Shown piece by piece: positions 8,297 to 16,817 of a stretch of DNA of 64,000 nt (the first letter of the stretch is position 1; each line of letters opens with the position of its first letter). Under the pieces are notes generated by a model that saw only the letters and a program-made list of their open reading frames with translations, had not been told where the DNA came from and did no database searches. The stretch comes from Altererythrobacter lutimaris (GTDB lineage Bacteria; Pseudomonadota; Alphaproteobacteria; Sphingomonadales; Sphingomonadaceae): NCBI RefSeq assembly GCF_013371495.1, contig NZ_JABWTA010000001.1:2206693-2270692 (forward strand), written 5' to 3'. Both the position numbers and the translations under genes were made by a program.

Positions 8297-10108
8297 GTGG
8301 GTATCGAACTTCTTGCCGATATCGATCAGGCTAACAATCTGGTCGACCTTTTCCTCAAGCGCGCTGATGAAAAAGGCGATGCGCCTTTTCTGGGTCGCAA
8401 AGAGGATGGGGAATGGCGCACGCAGAGCTGGCGCGAAGTTGCGGAGCTTGTCTGCCTGCTCGCAGAGAACCTGAAATCGCTGGGATTGGCCGATGGCGAC
8501 CGTGTCGCGCTCGTGTCAGAGAACCGGCCTGAATGGTGCATTGCGGACCTCGCCATCATGGCAGCGGGATGCGTCACCGTTCCGACCTACACCACCAATA
8601 CGACCCGCGATCATATCCATATTCTCGACAATTCGGGTGCGCGCGCTGTCTTCGTTTCCAACGAAAAATTGCTCGGGCCGCTCCATGCCGCGATCCAGGC
8701 CTCCGGCATCGCCGAGCATGTGATCGGCATAGACGACCTGCACCGCCATCAATCCGGTAGCTTTGAGTATCACAGCTGGGGGAAAATGACGGCTGGCGAT
8801 GCCAAGGCCGCGCGCCAAGCAGTCGATGCACGCATCGCAGGAATCAGCCGCGACCAGACCGCTTGCATCATCTACACCTCCGGCACAGGCGGCGCGCCAC
8901 GCGGCGTCATGCAGCATCACGGCGCGATCCTTTGCAATGCGGCGGGAGCAGCCGAAGTTCTCATCGAAGATTTCGGCATTGAAGACGAGCGGTTCTTGTC
9001 CTTCCTGCCCTTAAGCCACGCCTATGAGCATACGGGCGGACAGTATCTGCCGATCAGCGTAGGCGCGGAAATCTACTATTCCGAAGGGCTGGAAAAGCTC
9101 GCCAGCAATATCGAGGAAACGCGCCCGACCATCATGGTCGTCGTCCCGCGCCTGTTCGAAGTCCTGCGCAGCCGCATCCTCAAGCAAGTCGAAAAGCAAG
9201 GCAAGGTCGCTAACTTCCTGCTCGACCGCGCGCTTGGCATTGCGGACAAGGCAACCGAAGGCAAATCACGCAAGCGTGACAAGCCGATGGACCTGATCCT
9301 TGAGAAAACACTCCGCCCCAAAATCCGCAACCGGTTTGGCGGACGGATCAAAGCGATGGTCTCTGGCGGAGCGCCGCTCAATCCTGAAGTCGGCAATTTC
9401 TTTGAGGCGATGGGCCTAACCATGCTGCAAGGCTATGGCCAAACTGAAAGCGGCCCAGTGATCAGCTGCAACCGGCCCAAGACCGGCCTGAAGATGGACA
9501 CTGTTGGCCCGCCATTGCGCGGCGTTGAAGTCCGGATTGCCGATGACGGCGAAATCCTTGTTCGCGGCGAACTCGTGATGCACGGCTATTGGCGCAACAA
9601 GGCGGAGACAGACCGGACTATCCAGGACGGCTGGCTGCATACCGGCGATATCGGCCATTTGGACGAGAAGAACCGCATCGTCATTACCGACCGCAAGAAA
9701 GACATGATCGTCAACGACAAAGGCGATAATGTCGCGCCGCAAAAGCTCGAAGGCATGCTGACGCTCCAGCCGGAAATTGCGCAAGCGATGGTGAGCGGTG
9801 ACAAGCGGCCCTATGTTGTAGGGCTGATCGTCCCCGATGCCGAATGGGCGGTCGAATGGGCCCGCGCGAACGATGAGAAGTTCGACATGGCGGCCCTGCA
9901 GGACTTGCCGGCGTTCAAAAGCGCAGTACGCGCAGCAGTCGACCGCGTGAACAAGGACCTGTCCGTCATCGAGAAAGTTCGACAGTTCGCTTTCGCGGAT
10001 GAGCCCTTCTCCATCGACAATGAAGAGCTGACGCCCAAGCAGTCCATCCGCCGGCACAAGATCAAAGAGCGCTACGCAGACAAGATCAACGGGCTCTATC
10101 GGAGCTAG
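8297..10108 (+). CDS. Long-chain acyl-CoA synthetase-like AMP-binding enzyme
   Basis: A 603-residue adenylate-forming enzyme that activates a fatty acid to acyl-AMP and then acyl-CoA. The AMP-binding P-loop YTSGTGGAPRGVMQHH, the GYGQTESGP motif and the HTGDIG...DRKKDMIVNDKGDNVAP region near the C-terminus (with the catalytic-type Lys) are all recognisable in order. The start is a GTG at 8297 (MGIELL). It is closer in layout to FadD15-like long-chain ligases than to acetyl-CoA synthetase; the substrate cannot be read from sequence. The aquaporin gene follows 6 bp later. Confidence 0.92.
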   Translation: MGIELLADIDQANNLVDLFLKRADEKGDAPFLGRKEDGEWRTQSWREVAELVCLLAENLKSLGLADGDRVALVSENRPEWCIADLAIMAAGCVTVPTYTTNTTRDHIHILDNSGARAVFVSNEKLLGPLHAAIQASGIAEHVIGIDDLHRHQSGSFEYHSWGKMTAGDAKAARQAVDARIAGISRDQTACIIYTSGTGGAPRGVMQHHGAILCNAAGAAEVLIEDFGIEDERFLSFLPLSHAYEHTGGQYLPISVGAEIYYSEGLEKLASNIEETRPTIMVVVPRLFEVLRSRILKQVEKQGKVANFLLDRALGIADKATEGKSRKRDKPMDLILEKTLRPKIRNRFGGRIKAMVSGGAPLNPEVGNFFEAMGLTMLQGYGQTESGPVISCNRPKTGLKMDTVGPPLRGVEVRIADDGEILVRGELVMHGYWRNKAETDRTIQDGWLHTGDIGHLDEKNRIVITDRKKDMIVNDKGDNVAPQKLEGMLTLQPEIAQAMVSGDKRPYVVGLIVPDAEWAVEWARANDEKFDMAALQDLPAFKSAVRAAVDRVNKDLSVIEKVRQFAFADEPFSIDNEELTPKQSIRRHKIKERYADKINGLYRS

Positions 10109-10114
10109 CCTCGC

Positions 10115-10783
10115 ATGCTCGCTCGCAAACTTGCAGCAGAGGGCTTGGGAACGCTCTTGCTGGTAGCAACGGTCGTCGGTTCCGGCATCATGGCGGAAAC
10201 GCTAGCGGGTGGAAATCTAGCCGTCGCGCTGCTCGGCAACACCATCGCCACGGGTGCGATTCTGTATGTCCTCATCACCATGCTCGGGCCGGTATCAGGC
10301 GCGCATTTCAATCCTGCTGTGACACTTGCTTTCCTGCTGAGGAAAGAGATCGCCCCGCTGCTCGCATGTGCCTTTGTTGCTGTTCAATGCGCGGGCGGAG
10401 TGGCGGGAACGGTGCTTGCGCACGCCATGTTCGAACAACCACTCATCCAACAGTCGCTGACCGTACGCACTGGTGCTGGGCAATGGCTTTCCGAAGGAGT
10501 TGCCACCTTCGCGCTCGTGCTGACAATCTTGGGAACACTCGCAGCCAGGCCCTCGGCAGTGCCCTCGGCGGTCGCCTTGGTGATCACCGCGGGCTATTGG
10601 TTCACCGCTTCGACGAGCTTTGCCAATCCGGCGGTGGCGATTGCGCGCAGTCTAAGCGATACATTCAGCGGCATCGCACCGGCTGATGTTGCTGCATTTA
10701 TCGCCGCGCAATGTCTGGGCGCAGTGGCCGCTTGGCTGGTTGCCCATTCTGTGTTCGACTGGAAAGCGCAGGCCCCTTCATGA
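10115..10783 (+). CDS. MIP/aquaporin-family channel
   Basis: A 222-residue polytopic membrane protein of the major intrinsic protein family. Both half-helix NPA motifs are present: FNPAVT at about residues 67-72 and FANPAVAIAR at about 169-178, with the arginine of the selectivity filter after the second. The start begins AEGLGTLLL, a family hallmark in helix 1. Whether it passes water, glycerol or a metalloid cannot be told. It is 6 bp after the acyl-CoA ligase, and its TGA overlaps the start of the next gene (ATGA), so the three are co-transcribed. Confidence 0.92.
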   Translation: MLARKLAAEGLGTLLLVATVVGSGIMAETLAGGNLAVALLGNTIATGAILYVLITMLGPVSGAHFNPAVTLAFLLRKEIAPLLACAFVAVQCAGGVAGTVLAHAMFEQPLIQQSLTVRTGAGQWLSEGVATFALVLTILGTLAARPSAVPSAVALVITAGYWFTASTSFANPAVAIARSLSDTFSGIAPADVAAFIAAQCLGAVAAWLVAHSVFDWKAQAPS

Positions 10784-11703
10784 TCCGGATGCACTGGGCA
10801 TCGCATGACGGCAATATCGGCGACTGCTACGGTCCGATGCTGGTAGCGGCCTACACCGGTCAGAAAATCGCAAGAGCGTCGAAAAAGTCGTTGCGCCGTC
10901 GATTGATCAGCGTTGGTACAATCGGACAATTGCAGAAATTCGGTACCGTGGACGTGTGGGGCGCAGGCTTCGCAGGTCAGGGCGGCACCGAATTCGAGAT
11001 TGCACATGGGTATGAAAAGCCGCGTTTTGTCCGCTTTGTGCCTCACGCGACGCGTGGGCCATTCAGTCGTCAAATGCTCATCAATGCAGGTTGTGAAGTG
11101 CCGGAGGTCTATGGCGACCCCGCAATCCTGGTGAATCGCCTATGGCCGCCAGAGAAAGTTGAGAAACGCTGGGACCTGGGCGTGGTGCTCCACCTTACTG
11201 AAGTCGATGAGACGTTTACCCGGTATCAGATACCACCCGAGCTGGCAGAGTCAGTCAAAGTCTTTCACACACGCTTTCCGCGCGAAGAAGGCGTTGCTGC
11301 AGTGGACGAGCGTGTCCGCGAATTGCAGTCTTGCCGCCGGATCCTTTCGACCGGGCTGCACGCCTTGGTTCTGGCGGAAGCCTGCAACATTCCGTGTGCG
11401 CATTTCGCGATCCATGATGGACCAACGGGGCGCAACCGTGTTGATGACACCGATGTCTTGCTCGATCATCGCATGCGCGACTTCTATGCCGGATGCGGAG
11501 AAAAGGATGTCTTGGTCTATCGCGTAATGCGTCATCTCGAGACCGACTGGGAGGATGCCATCGCGTTCATCGACCGCGAATGGAGGCCTTTGGTTTACGA
11601 CCCGACACGCCTCATCGAAAGCTTTCCGGCAAGGCACGGTGTCTTCGCGTCGGAGCCCATCGTGACAGATATGGAAAGAATCGCTGAGCTTGTGAGGCTT
11701 TAG
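10780..11703 (+). CDS. Polysaccharide pyruvyl transferase-like protein
   Basis: A 307-residue protein resembling the ExoV/WcaK pyruvyl transferase family, which adds ketal-linked pyruvate to cell-surface sugars. Visible family features are the N-terminal GNIGDCYGP loop, VYGDPAIL in the middle, and ILSTGLHALVLAEACNIP (donor-site helix) near residues 208-225. The ATG at 10780 overlaps the aquaporin stop by 4 bp and was chosen over a longer in-frame reading inside that gene. No other polysaccharide gene is nearby, so the acceptor is unknown. It might be a stand-alone envelope-decorating enzyme. Confidence 0.75.
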   Translation: MIRMHWASHDGNIGDCYGPMLVAAYTGQKIARASKKSLRRRLISVGTIGQLQKFGTVDVWGAGFAGQGGTEFEIAHGYEKPRFVRFVPHATRGPFSRQMLINAGCEVPEVYGDPAILVNRLWPPEKVEKRWDLGVVLHLTEVDETFTRYQIPPELAESVKVFHTRFPREEGVAAVDERVRELQSCRRILSTGLHALVLAEACNIPCAHFAIHDGPTGRNRVDDTDVLLDHRMRDFYAGCGEKDVLVYRVMRHLETDWEDAIAFIDREWRPLVYDPTRLIESFPARHGVFASEPIVTDMERIAELVRL

Positions 11704-11807
11704 ACTACGAACCAGTACAGGCTGCATTGATCGGTGCACGTTTTTCGGCAAGCTTGAATGGCCGGTGGATCAGCCAAACACGAGAGCAATCCAAAGGGGG
11801 AATCTCT

Positions 11808-13031
11808 ATGTGGCGCATGATAGGTCCAGCGATGCTGTTTTCCGGAGCAGCTATCGGAACGTCCCACTTGTTCCAGTCGACCCGTGCAGGGGCGGTCTAT
11901 GGGCTCGGACTTGTTGCGGTGATCCTGATCGCGTGCCTGCTGCGCTATCCCGCATTCCGTTTCGGCGTCGATTACGGCCACTCAGCCAAGAAATCTCTGG
12001 TCCAAGGATATCGGGAGCTCGGCCTTTGGGGACCGATAATTTTTGCCGCCGCAACTCTGGCGGTCGTCCCGACAATCTTTGCTGCCCTATCGTCAGCGAC
12101 TGCCGGCATTACAATTGCCGTTTTCGGTCTAGGCATCTCTGTCCCCGTTCTGGCGATCATCTTGCTGTCCCTCTGCTCGTTTCTGCTCCTGGCGGGGGGT
12201 TATGACTGGCTGGACATGATCAACCGGCTGTTGGTCGCATTCCTGCTCGTTTCAACGCTGATCACGACCGCCATGGTGTTCCCACAAGTGCAGTGGAACA
12301 CGCTGTTCGACTACAGCTGGGCAGCGGATCCCAAAGCGATCCTTTTTATCGTCGCGTTGGCAGGCTTCATGCCCAATGCACTCGACGTCTCTATCGCCCA
12401 GTCCATGTGGACGGCTGAAGCGGAGGGGCGACAAGGCGGCACGAGCCCGGTTGAGCTGAACGAAGCGCGCGGGGCATTTCTGGCCGGCTATGCAATGACG
12501 GCGATACTGGCCGTATGCTTTTGCATTATGGGGGCGGGTGTGATGCATTCTTCCGGCATTGTGCCTGAAACGAGCGCGCCCGGATTGGCAACGCAGATCA
12601 TTGGGTTGTACAGCTCAACCCTCGGCGAAGGTGCAGCCATCATTGCCGCTATCGCTGCGCTTTCTGTCATGTTCACAACCTTGCTGGTGGCGCTCGATAT
12701 TGGCGGGCGCAATGTCGCGACGACATGGCAGACACTGACGGGGAGCACCGGCGATGTGGTGTTCAAGCGCGTCTATCGCGTCACTATTCCTGTATTGGTC
12801 GCAATCGCCGCACTGGTGCTCTTCGTATTCACAGACAGCTTTACAGCGATGCTCGATCTAGCGACCAGCAGCGCCTTTGTTGCAGCGCCTGTCATTGCGA
12901 CACTCAATCATCTCGTCGTCACACGCTGCGTGATGCCAGACGGAGGACGGCCCAGTTATGCAATCAGAATGCTGAGCCTGCTGGGTATCGCTGTGATGAC
13001 CATATTGGCGATCACTTATTTCATGCTTTGA
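11808..13031 (+). CDS. Divergent Nramp/SLC11-like transporter
   Basis: A 407-residue membrane protein with about 11 hydrophobic segments. The fold and the opening of helix 1 (GPAMLFSGAAIGTSHLFQSTRAGA, given in part) resemble Nramp divalent-metal carriers. However, the metal-binding DPGN motif of helix 1 is replaced by SGAAIGTSH (residues 12-20) and the helix-6 MPH motif by MPN (GFMPNALDVS). It probably belongs to a related non-canonical branch with another substrate. The start at 11808 is preceded by AAAGGGGGAAT as ribosome-binding site. It is separated by 104 bp from the pyruvyl-transferase-like gene and converges with the minus-strand unit at 13060. Confidence 0.8.
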   Translation: MWRMIGPAMLFSGAAIGTSHLFQSTRAGAVYGLGLVAVILIACLLRYPAFRFGVDYGHSAKKSLVQGYRELGLWGPIIFAAATLAVVPTIFAALSSATAGITIAVFGLGISVPVLAIILLSLCSFLLLAGGYDWLDMINRLLVAFLLVSTLITTAMVFPQVQWNTLFDYSWAADPKAILFIVALAGFMPNALDVSIAQSMWTAEAEGRQGGTSPVELNEARGAFLAGYAMTAILAVCFCIMGAGVMHSSGIVPETSAPGLATQIIGLYSSTLGEGAAIIAAIAALSVMFTTLLVALDIGGRNVATTWQTLTGSTGDVVFKRVYRVTIPVLVAIAALVLFVFTDSFTAMLDLATSSAFVAAPVIATLNHLVVTRCVMPDGGRPSYAIRMLSLLGIAVMTILAITYFML

Positions 13032-13059
13032 GCCGTTATTGCCTCGCGCGGGATACTCC

Positions 13060-13629
13060 CTAAGCCGCTTCTGCCTGCTCTACATATTCAGGATAGAAGG
13101 CAGGTGCACGGTCGGACCAGCCAGGTGCCGTAGCAGCAGCTTCTGAAAGCGATTGCAGCAGTAATTTGCGGCGGTCCGGACGGATTTGAGGAAGCGCGCT
13201 CGCGGCACAAAATGCGCTCGGCAGCCAGGGACGGGCTTCAGCGCCGAGCAAGCGTTCATAGAGAAAACGAAAAGCGGAGAAGCTCGAAAGACGCTCCTGA
13301 CCCAAATCGAACGCAGCAACCCGGGTGAGCTTGCCGATAAAGGCTTCTATGGCATCAATGTCGCCTTCGCCAGGCAGGTTGTTGCTCAGCCATTTGAGGT
13401 CGTGATAGACGACATATTGCGCGCGGATCGCAGCACATTCCTCAGCGCTGCGGCCCCACAGACGGAACGCATCCTGACGGCCAAGACCGATATCCAAGCT
13501 ACGTTTGATGTAGCGCTGTTCGCACGGCTCAAAACTCGCAAATTCGCGCATCTCGTTGATCGTCATCGATGCACTGCCGGTCATAGGCATGGCTGTATTC
13601 CCCTGTTTGAGAAGGGGAATGTCGCGCAC
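13060..13629 (-). CDS. Conserved hypothetical protein, thiazole operon tail
   Basis: A 189-residue soluble-looking protein, not recognised. It contains no signal peptide or membrane segment. Sequence features are MTINEMREFASFEPCEQRYIKRSL near the N-terminus, a Trp/Leu-rich middle and many charged residues, so it is probably all-helical. An internal Met at residue 14 (start 13590) is an alternative start. It is the last gene of a minus-strand unit after the ThiS-ThiG fusion and an 81-residue protein, but nothing links it to thiamine synthesis. It converges with the Nramp-like gene, 28 bp away. Confidence 0.6.
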   Translation of the reverse strand: MRDIPLLKQGNTAMPMTGSASMTINEMREFASFEPCEQRYIKRSLDIGLGRQDAFRLWGRSAEECAAIRAQYVVYHDLKWLSNNLPGEGDIDAIEAFIGKLTRVAAFDLGQERLSSFSAFRFLYERLLGAEARPWLPSAFCAASALPQIRPDRRKLLLQSLSEAAATAPGWSDRAPAFYPEYVEQAEAA

Positions 13630-13638
13630 TGTGGTTAA

Positions 13639-13884
13639 TTATCGGTAAGTATACCTAGGTTTTGCGCACGGATGGACGCAGTTGGCTTTTCTTTTGGGTA
13701 GACGGGTAGAGCGCCCCTCGGCCCGCCATTCTGGTTGACCACCGCTCCAAATCCGTTCGACCCGGCGCTTCGCTTTCGCCGCTTCCTCGGGCGAACTCAG
13801 TCTATCAGTCTCGAGGAGGCGGAGATTTGACTGCTGAAGCTTGAGCGATCTGAGCCAATTCTCTTTGTCAGGCCATTCGGTCAT
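13639..13884 (-). CDS. Small hypothetical protein after ThiS-ThiG
   Basis: An 81-residue, basic, tryptophan-containing protein with no recognised domain. The start at 13884 follows the thiazole synthase stop by 7 bp and has a good ribosome-binding site (GAGGGG, 5 bp before ATG), which supports it as a real gene. The first 45 residues form a likely amphipathic helix; the last 30 are basic and Cys-containing and could be unstructured. Role unknown. Confidence 0.5.
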   Translation of the reverse strand: MTEWPDKENWLRSLKLQQSNLRLLETDRLSSPEEAAKAKRRVERIWSGGQPEWRAEGRSTRLPKRKANCVHPCAKPRYTYR

Positions 13885-13891
13885 GATCCCC

Positions 13892-14893
13892 TCAAATTAA
13901 CCCGGCAAGCGGACTGCTTGGGTCGGCATATTTCCGGCGCCCCATCCTGCCAGCGAGATAGGCTTCGCGCCCGGCTTCGACGGCGAGCTTCATCGCATGT
14001 GCCATGCGGATCGGGTCTTTGGCTTCGGCAATTGCTGTGTTCATCAGGATACCGTCGCAACCCAGCTCCATGCCGACCGCCGCATCGCTAGCCGTGCCAA
14101 CACCCGCATCGACCAGCACCGGCACGTTCGCGCCTTCGACGATCAGGCGGATAGTCACCTGATTCTGGATACCAAGGCCTGAACCAATCGGCGCGCCGAG
14201 CGGCATGACAGCAACTGCGCCGGCATCTTCCAATTGCTTCGCTGCAATCGGATCATCGACGCAGTAAACCATTGGCAGGAAACCTTCCTTCGCAAGGACT
14301 TCGGTTGCTTCCAGCGTCTCTCTCATGTTGGGGTAGAGCGTGCGCGCTTCGCCCAGAACTTCGAGCTTCACCAGATCCCAGCCACCAGCTTCGCGCGCCA
14401 AACGCAGTGTGCGGATCGCATCATCAGCGTTGAAGCACCCTGCGGTGTTAGGGAGATACGTAATCTTCTTTGGATCAATATAGTCCGTCAGCATGGGCGC
14501 TTTGGGATCGCTGACATTAACCCGGCGCACAGCGACAGTAACGATTTCCGCGCCTGAGGCTTCCACCGCGGCTGCGTTCTGTTCAAAGTCTTTATACTTG
14601 CCGGTCCCGACAATCAGACGAGACTTGAACGTTCGCCCGGCGACGCTCCAGCTGTCATCAGCTGCTTCGCTTCCACCGCCAACAAAATGCACCACTTCCA
14701 GCACATCGCCTTGCTTCAAAGGCGCTTCTGCCAATGTTGAGCGCGCAACAATCTCGCGATTGCGCTCCACTGCAACCTTGGCTGGATCAAGTCCCAACTC
14801 AGCGACAAGGGCCGCTATCGTAGTGGCGGAAGTGCGGCGAGTCTCGCCGTTCAAAGTGATTTCAATGGAAGCGCTCATAGCGCCATTGCACAT
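13892..14893 (-). CDS. thiG: ThiS-ThiG fusion: sulfur carrier / thiazole synthase
   Basis: A 333-residue protein in which a ThiS-like ubiquitin-fold sulfur carrier (about residues 7-74) is joined in frame to a complete ThiG thiazole synthase (about 80-333). The ThiS part ends HFVGGG (residues 69-74), the position where free ThiS would carry its thiocarboxylate, but here the chain continues SEAADDSW into ThiG. The ThiG part has the Schiff-base lysine in LVKLEVL (Lys176), PNTAGC, and the phosphate-loop GAPIGSG. It makes the thiazole ring of thiamine from deoxyxylulose phosphate, glycine imine and sulfur. Met6 (14878) is an alternative start. It lies 5 bp after the MerC-like gene. Confidence 0.93.
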   Translation of the reverse strand: MCNGAMSASIEITLNGETRRTSATTIAALVAELGLDPAKVAVERNREIVARSTLAEAPLKQGDVLEVVHFVGGGSEAADDSWSVAGRTFKSRLIVGTGKYKDFEQNAAAVEASGAEIVTVAVRRVNVSDPKAPMLTDYIDPKKITYLPNTAGCFNADDAIRTLRLAREAGGWDLVKLEVLGEARTLYPNMRETLEATEVLAKEGFLPMVYCVDDPIAAKQLEDAGAVAVMPLGAPIGSGLGIQNQVTIRLIVEGANVPVLVDAGVGTASDAAVGMELGCDGILMNTAIAEAKDPIRMAHAMKLAVEAGREAYLAGRMGRRKYADPSSPLAGLI

Positions 14894-14898
14894 AGCGC

Positions 14899-15285
14899 TC
14901 AGCGCTGCGGGTTCAACCTGTTTGCACGCAGGTTGAGGAAATGTCCGATTGCAACGAGGCTCACACCGATCACTGTAAGGACGACTTCCTTCGGGCCATG
15001 CGGGACAGCCAGGGCGCCGCCCATAAAGGTTAGGCCCATCATAGCGATCACGAAGGGTCCCGCGCGTCGGTGCTTAACCGCACCCCACCCGATCGCAATG
15101 CCCGCAATGACGATGGCAAGCGCAAGTCCGTAGCGATGCCAGTCCGGATTGAGCAGCGCATGGCTGCCAAGTCCCAATGCCCAAACCAGCCCGATCCCGA
15201 TGATGCAATGCACCAGGCACAGGCCGGAAAGCCAGATGCCCGCCTTATCAAGCCGTCCGCGAATCGAGATGTTTTCCTGGGACAT
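14899..15285 (-). CDS. MerC-domain membrane protein
   Basis: A 128-residue protein with four hydrophobic segments and the MerC-family signature SGLCLVHCI near residue 20-28, where the paired cysteines of mercury transporters lie. A further conserved acidic/His pattern (VPHGPKE) is in the third loop. No merA, merT or merR is in the window, so mercury resistance is unlikely; MerC-domain proteins of this type in alphaproteobacteria have been proposed to act in zinc or other metal handling. A Zur/Fur-type box overlaps the region 17-31 bp upstream of its start. It is the first gene of the unit with ThiS-ThiG. Confidence 0.85.
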   Translation of the reverse strand: MSQENISIRGRLDKAGIWLSGLCLVHCIIGIGLVWALGLGSHALLNPDWHRYGLALAIVIAGIAIGWGAVKHRRAGPFVIAMMGLTFMGGALAVPHGPKEVVLTVIGVSLVAIGHFLNLRANRLNPQR

Positions 15286-15301
15286 TTACATCGCCCATGT
15301 A

Positions 15302-15316
15302 TGTTATAGTGTATCA
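15302..15316 (-). promoter_or_regulatory. Candidate Zur/Fur-type operator of the MerC gene
   Basis: TGTTATAGTGTATCA, an imperfect 15-bp dyad with 10 of 14 symmetric positions matched, close to the TGTTATAATATAACA-type consensus of alphaproteobacterial Zur. It lies 17-31 bp upstream of the MerC start codon, where a bound repressor would block transcription. The resemblance is by eye; Fur or Mur are alternatives. Confidence 0.5.
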
Positions 15317-15391
15317 TCTTGCAAGGGGTGCAAGCGCTCATGCGGCTTTTGATATTGCGAATTGGCCGCTCTGCAATCAGATAGCGCGCAT

Positions 15392-16468
15392 ATGGCTACG
15401 CAATCCGCCTCCATGACTGTGTCCCAAGACCATTCGCTTGCCGGAGCGCGGCCGTTGGCATTGGCCAAATGGCTCTACGCCGTCGCGGGCCTTGTCGTCC
15501 TGATCGTCTTCGTCGGAGGGATTACCCGTCTGACAGAGAGCGGCCTTTCCATCACGCATTGGAGCGTTGTGACCGGTATTTTGCCGCCATTGACAGAGGC
15601 AGCCTGGCAGGCAGAGTTCGACCTTTATCGCCAAACTGGCGAATACCGCTTTGAAAGCGGCCCTGCCGGGATGGACTTAGCCGCCTTTAAGTTCATCTAT
15701 TTCTGGGAATGGTTTCACCGCATCCTCGGGCGGATCATCGGGCTGGCATTCCTGCTTCCAATGATCTGGTTCTGGGTGAAAGGCGCAATTCCGAAGGGAT
15801 ACAAGCCGCGCCTCGTCGCACTGTTCGCGCTGATCTGCGGCCAAGGCGCGCTCGGGTGGTACATGGTCGCCTCTGGCGTTGGCACAGACCTCACCGATGT
15901 CAGCCACTTCCGTCTTTCAGCACATTTGCTGACTGCATTGTTCCTGTTGGGCGGCCTGATCTGGACAGCGCGAGACCTCCAGATGCAAACGCATAATCCT
16001 GGCGCCAATCCAGCCAGCCTGACCGGCCCATCCATCGTGATCGGCGCGATTTTCTTCATCCAGCTTCTGCTCGGCGCTTGGGTCGCCGGCCTCAATGCGG
16101 GCCATGTGGCCTATGACTGGCCGCTTATGAATGGCCAATTCCTGCCGCAGCCCGATTTGTCGCAAGGATGGCTCTGGGCGCTGACCCATGATCCATTCCT
16201 GCTTCAGTTCCTTCACCGCTGGTGGGCATGGATCGCCATTGCGGCACTGGTCTGGCTGGCCCGCCGGGTGCGCGCGCATGACCGTTTGGCGTCGATAGCC
16301 ATCCACACAGCGTTCGGCACGATGTTCCTGCTCGGTATTGCGACGGTGATGACCGAAGTCTCGCTCTGGGTCGCAGTGTCGCATCAGCTGGTAGGCGCTT
16401 TGCTGGTGGTGACAGTCGCATGGGCCATGCATTCCGATGGCGCCGCTAGAAGTGCGCGTCGCAGCTGA
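15392..16468 (+). CDS. ctaA: Heme A synthase (COX15/CtaA, type 2)
   Basis: A 358-residue inner-membrane enzyme that converts heme O to heme A for cytochrome c oxidase. Eight hydrophobic segments are visible. The family histidines are in WFHRILGR, FRLSAHL, LQFLHRWWAW and AVSHQLVGA, in the expected helices, and VGGITRLTESGLSI is the conserved first-helix/loop motif. The ATG at 15392 is used; an in-frame TTG at 15362 and ATG at 15413 are alternatives. The cutA start directly abuts the stop codon. Confidence 0.93.
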   Translation: MATQSASMTVSQDHSLAGARPLALAKWLYAVAGLVVLIVFVGGITRLTESGLSITHWSVVTGILPPLTEAAWQAEFDLYRQTGEYRFESGPAGMDLAAFKFIYFWEWFHRILGRIIGLAFLLPMIWFWVKGAIPKGYKPRLVALFALICGQGALGWYMVASGVGTDLTDVSHFRLSAHLLTALFLLGGLIWTARDLQMQTHNPGANPASLTGPSIVIGAIFFIQLLLGAWVAGLNAGHVAYDWPLMNGQFLPQPDLSQGWLWALTHDPFLLQFLHRWWAWIAIAALVWLARRVRAHDRLASIAIHTAFGTMFLLGIATVMTEVSLWVAVSHQLVGALLVVTVAWAMHSDGAARSARRS

Positions 16469-16789
16469 ATGAGCGCGCTTATCTATTGTCCGTTTCCTAA
16501 CCGGGAGGCAGCGCGAGCCATCGCGAGCCAGCTGCTCGACGAAGAATGGATCGCTTGCGCGAATGTTCTGGGAGAGGTGGAATCGCTCTATCAATGGGAG
16601 GGCGAGCGGGGCCAAGCGAGCGAAGTTGCGGTCCTGCTGAAAACCAATGCCAGCCTTCTCGATCGCGCAGTCGCCCGATTAAGTGACTTGCATCCTTACG
16701 ACGTTCCTGCTGTTCTGGGATGGAAATGCGATGCAGTTGGCGGGGAAGCGGCAGCATGGCTCTCAAAACTAAGTCCGGGCTCTAACTGA
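16469..16789 (+). CDS. cutA: CutA1-family divalent-cation tolerance protein
   Basis: A 106-residue trimeric-fold protein of the CutA1 family. Recognisable parts are the opening strand, ARAIASQLLDEEWIACANVL (helix and A-C-x-N), the YQWEGE motif and LHPYDVPAVL near residue 75. Its ATG immediately follows the ctaA TGA, so the two are translationally linked. CutA1 has been tied to copper tolerance but its exact function is unresolved; adjacency to a heme-copper oxidase maturation gene is suggestive only. Confidence 0.92.
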   Translation: MSALIYCPFPNREAARAIASQLLDEEWIACANVLGEVESLYQWEGERGQASEVAVLLKTNASLLDRAVARLSDLHPYDVPAVLGWKCDAVGGEAAAWLSKLSPGSN

Positions 16790-16817
16790 ATACAGGCAAG
16801 CCCGGGCGGGGGCGGAG

